Source of the DNA: Maricurvus nonylphenolicus
Lineage (GTDB): Bacteria; Pseudomonadota; Gammaproteobacteria; Pseudomonadales; Cellvibrionaceae
Reading direction: 5' to 3'
DNA: 64,000 nt
NCBI RefSeq assembly: GCF_042854845.1
Contig: NZ_AP031498.1
Location: forward strand, 1,426,001-1,490,000
Part shown: piece by piece, positions 51,284-59,789 of the stretch
Layout of the letters: each line of letters starts with the position of its first letter
How positions within the stretch are numbered: the first letter of the stretch is position 1
Position numbers and translations under genes: made by a program
Notes under the pieces: generated by a model
What the model saw: the letters and a program-made list of their open reading frames with translations, nothing else
Told to the model about the DNA's origin: nothing
The model's database searches: none

Positions 51284-52900
51284 ATGAAACTCAAAGACCA
51301 GATCGATCACAGCTACCGTGAGGCAGCGGCAGGCATGGACATCCCCTGGATGCTGCAACAGTGGGTTGAAAAGACACCGGATAAAACCTGTTTGGTCTGG
51401 TGCCCGTTCGAAGGCGATACACAAAGCTTCACCTATGCCGAGCTATTCGATGCAGCCCGACGACTGGCTGCGGGGCTACAGAGCAGGGGAGTAAAAGAGG
51501 GAGAATTCGTCCTCTTGCACATGGACAACTCGCCCGAGTTCATCCTGTCTTGGTATGCCTGCGCGATCCTGGGTGCGGTTGTCGTATCCACCAACACGCG
51601 CTCTGTCGCCAGGGATATGAGCTACTTCGCTGAGGTCACCGAGGCTGTCTGCGCGTTGACCCAGCCAAAATATGCGCGAATGATTCGTGAGTCCTGCCCG
51701 CAGATTCGCTTCCTTGGTCTTGCTGACAATGACGCTGGCGTCCGCTGTGAGGACAGTGTTGACTTGCAGTCCGAGCTCGATGCGGTGGCGTTTGCCGATC
51801 TGTTTGCAGAAGAGCCCATCTCACTGCGCCCGGTGGATGCCAGTCTCAATCTCGGCGTGCAGTTCACTTCCGGCACCACATCCAGACCGAAGGCCGTGTT
51901 GTGGACACACGCCAATGGCATCTGGGGTGGTAAGACCGGCGCCCAGCACTATCGGCTGAGGAGTGATGACATTGCCATGGCGTTCTTGCCGTTGTTTCAC
52001 ACCAATGCCCAGTCTTACTCCATGCTGTCTACCCATTGGTCGGGGGGAACGCTAATCCTACAGCCCAAGTTTTCGGCATCGCGTTTCTGGCAGGTTGCCA
52101 CCAATCACCAGGTAACCTGGGCTTCCATGATCCCCTTCGCCATCAAGGCGATCATGGATCAACCGGTGCCCGAACACAAAATGCGTTTCTGGAATCTGGG
52201 TGCACGGATAGGTCAGATAGAAGAAGTATTCGGTGTAAAGTTACTGGGTTTGTGGGGCATGACTGAAACGGTCACCCACGGCATTACGGTGGATATGGAT
52301 CACCTCGGCCCCGAAATGACCATAGGTCGCGCGGCGCCGGACTACGATATTCAGCTGCGCCGCGCCGATGGATCTCTCTGTGAGCTGGGTGAGACCGGGC
52401 ATCTCTTCATCCGCGGTGTCAGGGGCGTCAGCCTGTTCAAGGAGTACTACCGCAATCCAGACGCCAACGAGTCCGCTTTCGACGAGCACGGCTGGTTTGA
52501 TACAGGCGACCTGATCCGGTCTGACAAAGACGGCTGGCTGTACTTTTCTGATCGCGACAAGGACATGCTGAAAGTCGGCGTAGAGAATGTTGCGGCCTCG
52601 GAAATCGAGAGCGTGATTATGCTGTCGGGAGTTGTCGATGAATGTGCCGTGGTGGGGCAGGAACACTATATGCTGGACGAAGTTCCGGTGGTTTTCATTA
52701 TTCCCGGCCCTGGCGCTTCAGAACTGACCCACGCACAACTCGAGGAGACGCTGATAGCGCACTGTCGCGAAAACCTGCCGGACTTCAAGGTTGTACGGAG
52801 TGTGCACGTGGTCGATGAGCTACCGCGCTCCACGCTGGAAAAGATTGCCAAGAACGTCTTGCGTGATCGATTGCCGCCAATCACCAGTGATAGCCAGTGA
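51284..52900 (+). CDS. AMP-dependent acyl-CoA ligase (CaiC/bile acid-CoA ligase-like)
   Basis: 538 residues of the ANL superfamily: ATP loop FTSGTTSRPKAVLWTH near residues 193-208 (two Gly of the usual GTTGxPKG replaced by Ser and Ala), LGLWGMTETVTHG, WFDTGDLIRSDKDGWLYF, and a C-terminal domain with the catalytic Lys in RSTLEKIAKNVLR. It activates a carboxylic acid to its CoA ester with ATP, the entry step for the acyl-CoA dehydrogenases downstream. The start context is weak (CGAGGGCTATATCTG). The last 690 bp are duplicated at 53885-54578. Confidence 0.9.
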   Translation: MKLKDQIDHSYREAAAGMDIPWMLQQWVEKTPDKTCLVWCPFEGDTQSFTYAELFDAARRLAAGLQSRGVKEGEFVLLHMDNSPEFILSWYACAILGAVVVSTNTRSVARDMSYFAEVTEAVCALTQPKYARMIRESCPQIRFLGLADNDAGVRCEDSVDLQSELDAVAFADLFAEEPISLRPVDASLNLGVQFTSGTTSRPKAVLWTHANGIWGGKTGAQHYRLRSDDIAMAFLPLFHTNAQSYSMLSTHWSGGTLILQPKFSASRFWQVATNHQVTWASMIPFAIKAIMDQPVPEHKMRFWNLGARIGQIEEVFGVKLLGLWGMTETVTHGITVDMDHLGPEMTIGRAAPDYDIQLRRADGSLCELGETGHLFIRGVRGVSLFKEYYRNPDANESAFDEHGWFDTGDLIRSDKDGWLYFSDRDKDMLKVGVENVAASEIESVIMLSGVVDECAVVGQEHYMLDEVPVVFIIPGPGASELTHAQLEETLIAHCRENLPDFKVVRSVHVVDELPRSTLEKIAKNVLRDRLPPITSDSQ

Positions 52901-52925
52901 ACCCCGACATGTAGCTGGCGCCCTT

Positions 52926-52999
52926 CTGTACTTTTCTGATCGCGACAAGGACATGCTGAAAGTCGGCGTAGAGAATGTTGCGGCCTCGGAAATCGAGAG
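52926..52999 (+). pseudogene. 74-bp fragment of the acyl-CoA ligase gene
   Basis: Identical to bases 52537-52610 of the ligase gene (YFSDRDKDMLKVGVENVAAS), located right after that gene and before the crotonase. Confidence 0.9.
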
Positions 53000-53104
53000 G
53001 GTCGCCAGTACACGTGAAATGCAGGTGCGCTGGGTATAAGTTTGTAGGTTGTGGCGACTAAAGACCGTCGCAACGAGATGCTAAGAGATAGTTGGCGGTC
53101 TGAA

Positions 53105-53878
53105 ATGAGTTATGAAGCGATTGTAATCGAGCACAACAATGGGGTTGATTACGTTACTCTGAATCGACCCAATGAGTTAAACGCCCTTAGTCCACAAATG
53201 GTCACTGAGTTGCGCGATTACTTTGGCGAATTGGCCTTTAATCAAAAAGTTCGCATTGTTGTGTTGAAAGGGGCAGGTCGTGCTTTTTGCGCGGGCCTGG
53301 ATTTAAAAGGTAGCCTCGACGTGGACACCGTTGAACCGGCATTACGGTCTCAGCGCGAAGTCAGTGAAATCATGATCAGAATGAGACGCTGCCCACAGCC
53401 GATTATCAGTCTATTGAAAGGCCCTGTATGCGGTGGTGGTTTTGCTATGGCCTTGGCATCGGATATTCGAATTGCCGGTGAGAGTGCGAAGATGAACGCG
53501 GCCTTTATGAAACTTGGTCTGTCGGGTTGTGACGTGGGCGTTAGTTATCATCTGCCTCGTCTGGTTGGTAGTGCTATTGCCTCAGAGTTGTTGTTAACAG
53601 GCCGTTTTATTTACGCCGATCGTGCATTGAGAGTTGGACTGGTTTCCGATGTGGTTACCGATGATGCACTGGAAGAAGCGGGCGAAGTGTTTGTCAAAGA
53701 GATGCTGGCTACCTCTGCAGTGGGTCTGCGTTTGACAAAAGAAGCACTCAATATGAATGCCGATGCACCGAGTCTGGAATCAGCGATTGCAATGGAAGAT
53801 CGCAATCAGGTTGTGTGCCTACAGGGTGAAGACTTCAGAAAACAACTGGATGCTTTCCTGACAAAATCCTCAACGTAA
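53105..53878 (+). CDS. enoyl-CoA hydratase/isomerase family protein
   Basis: A crotonase of 257 residues: VDYVTLNRPNELNALSPQMV, FCAGLDLKGSLD, LKGPVCGGGFAMALASDIRI, and LGLSGCDVGVSYHLPRLVG. Both catalytic Glu positions are non-acidic (GGGFAMAL and AAFMKLG), with an Asp in GCDVG, so hydration by the standard mechanism is unlikely; an isomerase or lyase is more likely. ATG 53105 gives the normal family length. The gene is enclosed by direct repeats of the ligase 3' half. Confidence 0.83.
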   Translation: MSYEAIVIEHNNGVDYVTLNRPNELNALSPQMVTELRDYFGELAFNQKVRIVVLKGAGRAFCAGLDLKGSLDVDTVEPALRSQREVSEIMIRMRRCPQPIISLLKGPVCGGGFAMALASDIRIAGESAKMNAAFMKLGLSGCDVGVSYHLPRLVGSAIASELLLTGRFIYADRALRVGLVSDVVTDDALEEAGEVFVKEMLATSAVGLRLTKEALNMNADAPSLESAIAMEDRNQVVCLQGEDFRKQLDAFLTKSST

Positions 53879-53884
53879 TAAAAT

Positions 53885-54578
53885 TTCGGTGTAAAGACAC
53901 TGGGTATTTGGGGCATGACTGAAACGGTCACCCACGGCACCATTGTGGATATGGATCACCTCGGCCCTGAAATGACCATAGGTCGCGCGGCGCCGGACTA
54001 CGATATTCAGCTGCGCCGCGCCGATGGATCTCTCTGTGAGCTGGGTGAGACCGGGCATCTCTTCATCCGCGGTGTCAGGGGCGTCAGCCTGTTCAAGGAG
54101 TACTACCGCAATCCAGACGCCAACGAGTCCGCTTTCGACGAGCACGGCTGGTTTGATACAGGCGACCTGATCCGGTCTGACAAAGACGGCTGGCTGTACT
54201 TTTCTGATCGCGACAAGGACATGCTGAAAGTCGGCGTAGAGAATGTTGCGGCCTCGGAAATCGAGAGCGTGATTATGCTGTCGGGAGTTGTCGATGAATG
54301 TGCCGTGGTGGGGCAGGAACACTATATGCTGGACGAAGTTCCGGTGCTTTTCATTATTCCCGGCCCTGGCGCTTCAGAACTGACCCACGCACAACTCGAG
54401 GAGACGCTGATAGCGCACTGTCGCGAAAACCTGCCGGACTTCAAGGTTGTACGGAGTGTGCACGTGGTCGATGAACTGCCGCGGTCCATGCTGGAAAAGA
54501 TTGCCAAGAACGTCTTGCGTGATCGATTGCCGCCAATCACCAGTGATAGCCAGTGAACCCCGACATGTAGCTGGCGCT
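53885..54578 (+). pseudogene. duplicated 3' half of the acyl-CoA ligase gene
   Basis: Nearly identical to 52229-52922, including 22 bases after the stop codon. An in-frame TAA just before it leaves ATG 53915 as the first start, which would yield 213 residues (C-terminal lobe without the ATP loop). It lacks its own ribosome site and is probably inactive. Confidence 0.9.
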
Positions 54579-54600
54579 CTTGGTATCTGGCTTCTCGCGT

Positions 54601-54644
54601 ATCAACCAAGCAACTATTGTATAGGTGCTTGGTTGATCAATCAG
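54601..54644. promoter_or_regulatory. variant operator with inverted repeat (site K)
   Basis: ATCAACCAAGCA (54601-54612) and TGCTTGGTTGAT (54626-54637) form an inverted repeat around ACTATTGTATAGG, and CTTGGTTGATCAATCAG copies site J. No intact gene follows for about 380 bp. Confidence 0.6.
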
Positions 54645-55024
54645 GTTGTTGTGGTGAGTCATAGCCAAACAGCGGCACATCTCTGACCCGCCGACGAACA
54701 TAACGGTTCACGGTGCCGGCCTCCTTTTTTTCACTCATGGAAGCGTGGAAGAGCCTCTATTTACAGATAATATCTTTATAAATCAATGGGTTATGATGTT
54801 CCTGTTGTTTGTTGATTTAACACGCCTGATGTCACGATAAATAGGCTTTGAGCTACTCGTAAGTCGGTTTCCCGAGAAGGGGGAAGGTTTGATATACTGG
54901 GTTAATATTGATGCTTGCAGTTAAACAGTTACCTGAAGTTAGTAACGTTATAAGCAAGCTTTAACTGATGAAAATTTAAACAGTATTTAGACCATAGATA
55001 ACGTGGTCGCTAACAGAGGAAGAT
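54645..55024. other. non-coding stretch before tetR
   Basis: No gene recognised. A TATAAATCAATGGGTTATGATG segment near 54776 could be a promoter; otherwise nothing stands out. Confidence 0.45.
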
Positions 55025-55684
55025 ATGGGTAGCGCGGCAAAATCAGATACTAAATCCAAAAAAAATGACAAGGTTACTCGAGATAAGATCCTCTCTGCAG
55101 CAGAAGAGCTGTTTGCCCAGAATGGGTATGCCGCAACCTCTATCTCTAAAATTGCAAAGAAAGCTGGCGTATTGTCTGGATCTATTTATTGGATATTTGA
55201 TTCTAAAGATGCAATTTTTTCAGCTGTACTGATTAATAGTAGTGAGCAGTGGAAACAGAGAGTAGATCGTAGTGGCATTTTTTATCCTGCGGTGCCTCAT
55301 GATTATGATGAGCTGGAAGAGATGGTGACTAAGTCTCTATATGTTTTGAAGGATAGCCCCACCTTTGTGAAGCTGATACATGTGGCTGTGGTAGAGGATA
55401 AGACTGAGAATGCGGAAGTTCGTGATGCTTTGAAGTCTTTACGATCCGGTTGGATCCAGGATACAGATAAAAACTTAGTAGCTATGTTTACGCAATTGCC
55501 AGAGAAGCAAGTTCGAGCGATTGCAAGAAGGTATGGTCGGCTTTTGATTGGTATTGCTGATGGAATATTTATGAGAAACGCTATTGAGGCAACAAAATCT
55601 GGTCACAAGGAGATGTGCGCTACAGCTGCAAAGAGCATTGTTGCGGGTATTAAAGTTGAAATTGAAGCGCTAGAGAATAGCTAA
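55025..55684 (+). CDS. TetR/AcrR family transcriptional regulator
   Basis: 219 residues with a lysine-rich N-terminus, a TetR helix-turn-helix (RDKILSAAEELFAQNGYAAT, then SGSIYWIFDSKDAIFSAVL) and an unrelated ligand-binding half. Ribosome site AGAGGAAG. It precedes the crotonase/acyl-CoA dehydrogenase operon, and the palindrome at 55787 between them is the best candidate for its operator. It is different from the TetR at 20251. Confidence 0.9.
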   Translation: MGSAAKSDTKSKKNDKVTRDKILSAAEELFAQNGYAATSISKIAKKAGVLSGSIYWIFDSKDAIFSAVLINSSEQWKQRVDRSGIFYPAVPHDYDELEEMVTKSLYVLKDSPTFVKLIHVAVVEDKTENAEVRDALKSLRSGWIQDTDKNLVAMFTQLPEKQVRAIARRYGRLLIGIADGIFMRNAIEATKSGHKEMCATAAKSIVAGIKVEIEALENS

Positions 55685-55695
55685 TCCTGCCTGCT

Positions 55696-55742
55696 GCCTT
55701 AGGGCTCCTGTAACTATAGGAGTCCTGACGTCACCCTAAGGC
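55696..55742. terminator. nested hairpin after tetR
   Basis: GCCTTAGGG/CCCTAAGGC outer stem and GGCTCCTGTA/TATAGGAGTCC inner stem. It lacks a T-run, so factor-independent termination is uncertain. Confidence 0.5.
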
Positions 55743-55750
55743 TTAATTCT

Positions 55751-55786
55751 TATCCCTCTCTATCATCTTATCCCTCTCTATCATCT
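55751..55786. repeat. 18-bp tandem repeat, two units
   Basis: TATCCCTCTCTATCATCT occurs twice without change immediately before the palindrome at 55787. Confidence 0.9.
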
Positions 55787-55805
55787 TATGACCTAACAGG
55801 TCATA
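55787..55805. promoter_or_regulatory. TATGACCT-N3-AGGTCATA palindrome, probable TetR operator
   Basis: 8-bp perfect arms with a 3-base centre, 66 bp before the crotonase gene. The same arms and spacing form the centre of the 43-bp palindrome at 8800. Confidence 0.6.
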
Positions 55806-55870
55806 CCTGATTGGCCCTTCTCTTAATACACTGGAGCACAGTTAATGTGTGAAATGGTAAAGAGAGGAAG

Positions 55871-56668
55871 ATGATGAGTTTTAATCCCGTTAAGTTATCC
55901 ACAGATCAGGTCACTCTTGGGGTGGAGGCGGGTGTCGCCCTGATTACCCTGAATCGTCCGGAGCAGTTAAACGCACTCACTAGTCAGCTTATTTCGGGGC
56001 TGGTAGAAGCCTTGGCTTATGTCGCGGAAACCGAGGCTGTTTCAGTGGCGGTCCTCACCGGTAAGGGCAAGGCATTCAGTGTCGGAGTTGATCTTAAAGA
56101 GCTTACCACCGACGCTTCCATGATGAGTAGCGATACCCTGGGGCTTAACGGCGCTATTCCCCGGGTCGTTTCCCAATGCCCCAAGCCTATTATTGGCGCT
56201 ATCAATGGTTTCGCTGTTACCGGTGGTTTTGAGTTGGCGCTCTACTGTGATTTTCTTTATGCCGCTGAATCGGTGAAGTTTGCCGATACCCACGCACGTG
56301 TTGGCCTGCTACCTGGCTGGGGTTTGTCGCAAAAATTACCACGTCTCATAGGTATTAATCGCGCTCGTGAACTGAGTTGGTCGGGTAATTACTTTAGTGC
56401 TCAACAGGCCTGTGAGTGGGGCTTGGTCAACAAGGTATTTGCTGATGATCAATTGCTGGATGCGGCATTGGATATGGCTCGGCAGATATCTACAGCCATT
56501 CCGGATGCCTTATATCGAATCAAGGCCATGATGAATGAAGGTTGGGAAATGTCTTTGGGTGAAGGCCTGCAGATGGAAAGTGAGCGGTGTATTGCCTATA
56601 ACTCGGCGTATGATCTTTCCGTTATGGAAGAGCGCCTGGCCAATTTACAGCGTCGTGCCAGAAAGTAG
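55871..56668 (+). CDS. enoyl-CoA hydratase (EchA-like)
   Basis: 265 residues: ALITLNRPEQLNALT, FSVGVDLKELT, INGFAVTGGFELALYCDFLY, FADTHARVGLLPGWGLSQKL. The first catalytic Glu is present (GGFELAL); the second position is His/Ala (ADTHARVG), a combination common in EchA-type proteins of steroid and terpenoid clusters. ATG 55871 and 55874 are both possible. It is the first gene of a four-gene run with two acyl-CoA dehydrogenases and an SDR. Confidence 0.88.
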   Translation: MMSFNPVKLSTDQVTLGVEAGVALITLNRPEQLNALTSQLISGLVEALAYVAETEAVSVAVLTGKGKAFSVGVDLKELTTDASMMSSDTLGLNGAIPRVVSQCPKPIIGAINGFAVTGGFELALYCDFLYAAESVKFADTHARVGLLPGWGLSQKLPRLIGINRARELSWSGNYFSAQQACEWGLVNKVFADDQLLDAALDMARQISTAIPDALYRIKAMMNEGWEMSLGEGLQMESERCIAYNSAYDLSVMEERLANLQRRARK

Positions 56669-56717
56669 CGACACTGCCCGTTAATTTTCAAAAAAATGAA
56701 GTAAAGAGGTTCTATCA

Positions 56718-57902
56718 ATGACGACTGAGCTGAATTCGTTTCGTGTAGAGGTTAGAGCATGGCTGGAGCAGAATTGTCCGGCTTCTATGCGCACACCGAT
56801 GCCTGATGAAGAGACCCCCTGGGGTGGGCGTAATGCCAAGTTTGTCAATCCAGACACCAAATTGTGGCTGGACCGCATGATCGATAAGGGCTGGACGGTA
56901 CCCATGTGGCCACAAGAGTATGGTGGCGCAGGGCTGGGTATTGAGCAGGCCCAAGTGCTTGAACAGGAACTGGAACGTATCAATGCGCGGATTCCTTTAA
57001 TGAGTTTTGGTGTATGGATGCTGGGACCTGTTTTATTGGAACTTGGAACCGAAGAACAAAAACGGCGCTTTCTACCGGATATAGCCAAGGGAAAGATTCG
57101 CTGGTGTCAGGGATATTCGGAACCCGGCGCTGGAAGTGATCTGGCCGGTTTGAGAACCAAGGCGGAGATCAAAGAAGATCACTTTGTGGTTAATGGCAGC
57201 AAGATTTGGACATCAGAAGCGGATCAGTCGGATTGGATTTTTTGTCTTGTGCGAACCGATTTTGATGCACCCAAGCATCAGGGAATTTCCTTCCTGTTAT
57301 TTGATCTTGAAAGTGATGGGGTAGAGCGGCAACCCATCAAATTAATCTCCGGTACTTCGCTTTTCTGCCAGACATTTTTTGATGATGTAAAAGTGCCGGC
57401 TGAAAACCTGGTAGGAGAAGTGAATGCGGGTTGGAGTATTGCCAAGCGACTACTTCAGTACGAGCGCCAAAGCGTCGGCAAGTTCCTTAACAAGTCTTTC
57501 GATATACAGCTGCACGATTTGGCCCTGCAATATGCGGATAGCGAAACAGGCAAGATCGATCCGGATTTACGTTCACGCATAGCTCTACAGACCATGCAGA
57601 ATGAAGCCTTAGGGCTTTTGATTGAACGTATGGAGCGAGATGTTGATGGTTCTGGTTTAGGAGCACCTACCTCTGTGATGAAGGTCGCTATGGCAGATAT
57701 CAATCACAAACGCGGAGAGTTAGCGATTGAGGCCATGGGGGCGGCAGGTTTGGCTTGGGAGGGTGACGATTTTACTCAAGAGGAAATCACAGAAGTTAAG
57801 GGGTGGTTGCGAGGAAAAGCGAATTCCATTGAAGGTGGAACCTCAGAAATAAACCTGAACATTATCGCCAAGCGGATTTTAGGTTTACCGGACCCTCGAT
57901 AG
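56718..57902 (+). CDS. acyl-CoA dehydrogenase, larger subunit of a putative heteromeric pair
   Basis: 394 residues: YSEPGAGSDLAGLRTKAEI, SKIWTSEADQSDWIFCLVRT, and the terminal EGGTSEINLNIIAKRILGLP. It is similar in layout to the proteins from 29648 and 62352. The smaller partner follows 38 bp downstream. The pair resembles the FadE-type alpha2beta2 enzymes that act on steroid side chains and rings in actinobacteria. Confidence 0.9.
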   Translation: MTTELNSFRVEVRAWLEQNCPASMRTPMPDEETPWGGRNAKFVNPDTKLWLDRMIDKGWTVPMWPQEYGGAGLGIEQAQVLEQELERINARIPLMSFGVWMLGPVLLELGTEEQKRRFLPDIAKGKIRWCQGYSEPGAGSDLAGLRTKAEIKEDHFVVNGSKIWTSEADQSDWIFCLVRTDFDAPKHQGISFLLFDLESDGVERQPIKLISGTSLFCQTFFDDVKVPAENLVGEVNAGWSIAKRLLQYERQSVGKFLNKSFDIQLHDLALQYADSETGKIDPDLRSRIALQTMQNEALGLLIERMERDVDGSGLGAPTSVMKVAMADINHKRGELAIEAMGAAGLAWEGDDFTQEEITEVKGWLRGKANSIEGGTSEINLNIIAKRILGLPDPR

Positions 57903-57940
57903 CATTGTGAGGCAGTAGCGGAGAAAGTTGGAGAAAGTTA

Positions 57941-59056
57941 ATGAATCTGGATAAAGAAAGTCGTCAAATATTCCAAGACAGTGCTCGGGAATGGTTGGTG
58001 GATAATGCGTCGATTACACATTTTCGTGCCCAGCGAGATAAGCAAACCTGTGTCAGCGGTCATGAATCCTGGCAAGAAATGGCCGCCTTAGGCTGGCCTG
58101 GTATTATGGTCCCTGAAGACTTGGAAGGAAGCGGATTAGGCATAACTGAACTGGGTTTAATTATTGAGCAAACCGGTCATCATCTGTGTGCCTCACCACT
58201 CTTATCGACAGGATTGATCGCTGTTTCTGCATTAACACTGTGTCAGCAAACGGATTACAGTCAAGCGAAGCTACGGGCGATCGCGTTGGGCGAATTAAAA
58301 GTCGCCTTGGCGCTGGAAGAAAATCATCACCACAATCCTCAAGCTGTGAGTGCCGTCGCTAAGCAACATGCTGATGGTTGGTTGCTGAGTGGCGAGAAAA
58401 TTCACGTCGCTGAGGCGGGTAGTGCTGACGCTTTACTTATTAGCGCGCGTACAGAAGATAGCAATCGATTGGGGTTGTTTCTTGTCAGCGCAGAAAATAT
58501 TGAAATCAAACCTTTGCAGCTGATTGATAGCCGTGATCACGCCAATATAGCGTTTGACAATATCTCAGTGCCAGCCGATGCACTTCTGGAGTTAGGCGAT
58601 GAAAGCTGTGCGTTACTGGATAAAGTGCTAGATCGGGCTTGCATTGGTTTGGCCGCCGAAATGTTAGGTACAGCCACAGCCGCATTTGAGATGACGCTGG
58701 AGTACTTAAAGATTCGCGAGCAATTCGGTCAAATTATTGGCAGCTACCAGGCACTTCAGCATCGTGCGGCAAAGATGTATATCGAAATTGAGCTGGCGCG
58801 CAGTGTTGTTGAAAAGGCGTTACAGGCAGTGGATGAAGATAGCCCTGAAGTGGCAGTGCTTGCTTCGCAAGCAAAAGCTCTGATGGGTGACACTTTACAG
58901 CATATTACCAATGAAACCATTCAGCTTCATGGGGGAATTGGTATGACGGATGAACATGATGCAGGGCTCTTTATTAAGCGAGCACGAGTGACGGAATACT
59001 TGTATGGATCATCTGCCTATCACCGTGATCGTTTTGCAACGTTGCGCGGGTTTTAA
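57941..59056 (+). CDS. acyl-CoA dehydrogenase, smaller subunit of a putative heteromeric pair
   Basis: 371 residues starting MNLDKESRQIFQDSAREWLV. The FAD-loop region reads ALEENHHHNPQAVSAVAK instead of the SEPxxGSDL signature, while REQFGQIIGSYQALQHRAAK and LHGGIGMTDEHDAGLFIKRA are kept. Such loss fits a partner subunit that contributes to the active site across the interface. The ribosome site is poor (GAGAAAG). Confidence 0.87.
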   Translation: MNLDKESRQIFQDSAREWLVDNASITHFRAQRDKQTCVSGHESWQEMAALGWPGIMVPEDLEGSGLGITELGLIIEQTGHHLCASPLLSTGLIAVSALTLCQQTDYSQAKLRAIALGELKVALALEENHHHNPQAVSAVAKQHADGWLLSGEKIHVAEAGSADALLISARTEDSNRLGLFLVSAENIEIKPLQLIDSRDHANIAFDNISVPADALLELGDESCALLDKVLDRACIGLAAEMLGTATAAFEMTLEYLKIREQFGQIIGSYQALQHRAAKMYIEIELARSVVEKALQAVDEDSPEVAVLASQAKALMGDTLQHITNETIQLHGGIGMTDEHDAGLFIKRARVTEYLYGSSAYHRDRFATLRGF

Positions 59057-59071
59057 AGAGAGGGAATAACT

Positions 59072-59785
59072 ATGATTGATCTAACAGGCAAAGTGGCACT
59101 GGTGACGGGAGCATCCCAAGGGATTGGTTTGGGGATTGCTCGCAGCTTTCTGGCGGCGGGTGCTTCAGTGCATATCACCGGTACGCGACCAACAGCCAGT
59201 GATTACGATAGCGACTTAAGTCAATTTACTTATCACCAAGCGGATTTATCAACTCTTGAAGGCCAGCATGGTTTATATCGGAATATCGCCGAAATAGATG
59301 TGCTGGTTAACAATGCGGGTATTGTGCAGTCCAATGAGTATGAGGGCGAGGTCTTTCGCAAGACCATTGAAATGAACTTGAATGGGGTAATGGAGTTGTG
59401 CCAGCTTTATGCTGAAACACTGATTGCGAGGGGCGGCTCTGTTATTAATATCGCTTCCTTGTCTGCCTATTTATCCCTGCGAGACACGCCGGCGTATACA
59501 GCCAGTAAAGCCGGCCTTCTGGGATTAACTCGTGCCCTGGCTGATCAATGGGCACGAAAAGGCGTAAGGGTAAATGCTATTTCTCCGGGCTTTATACAAA
59601 CCCGAATGACCGGTTCATATCAGGTGGATCCCCGGGTTGAGAAAAAGCTCTTGTCGAATGTGCCCATGAATCGGTGGGGGCAACCGCAAGATATCGGTGG
59701 GGTAGCCGTGTTTTTAGCGTCACCGCTGGCAGCCTATATTACGGGCGTCAGTATTCCTGTGGATGGCGGTGTGTTACTGCGATAA
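59072..59785 (+). CDS. short-chain dehydrogenase/reductase
   Basis: 237 residues: TGASQGIGLG at the cofactor site, VHITGTRPTASDYD, VLVNNAGIV, and YTASKAGLLGLTRALADQWA with catalytic Tyr and Lys. The residue set after strand 2 (GTRP) suggests NADP(H) more than NAD(H). It ends the operon 15 bp after the acyl-CoA dehydrogenase and probably oxidises a 3-hydroxyacyl-CoA or a ring alcohol. Confidence 0.9.
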   Translation: MIDLTGKVALVTGASQGIGLGIARSFLAAGASVHITGTRPTASDYDSDLSQFTYHQADLSTLEGQHGLYRNIAEIDVLVNNAGIVQSNEYEGEVFRKTIEMNLNGVMELCQLYAETLIARGGSVINIASLSAYLSLRDTPAYTASKAGLLGLTRALADQWARKGVRVNAISPGFIQTRMTGSYQVDPRVEKKLLSNVPMNRWGQPQDIGGVAVFLASPLAAYITGVSIPVDGGVLLR

Positions 59786-59789
59786 CTCG

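Noticed and set aside
53915..54556. Functional stand-alone C-terminal acyl-CoA ligase domain
   Set aside because: It lacks a ribosome site and the ATP loop, and is bounded exactly as a duplication of the neighbouring gene's 3' end, including non-coding bases.
8844..54578. Mobile-element origin of the remnants
   Set aside because: No transposase, integrase, terminal inverted repeats or target-site duplications were found at the remnant borders; the borders fall inside genes and in at least two cases at short shared sequences.
55751..55786. CRISPR-like repeat
   Set aside because: Only two adjacent units without spacers; it is a simple tandem duplication. No CRISPR array is present anywhere in the window.
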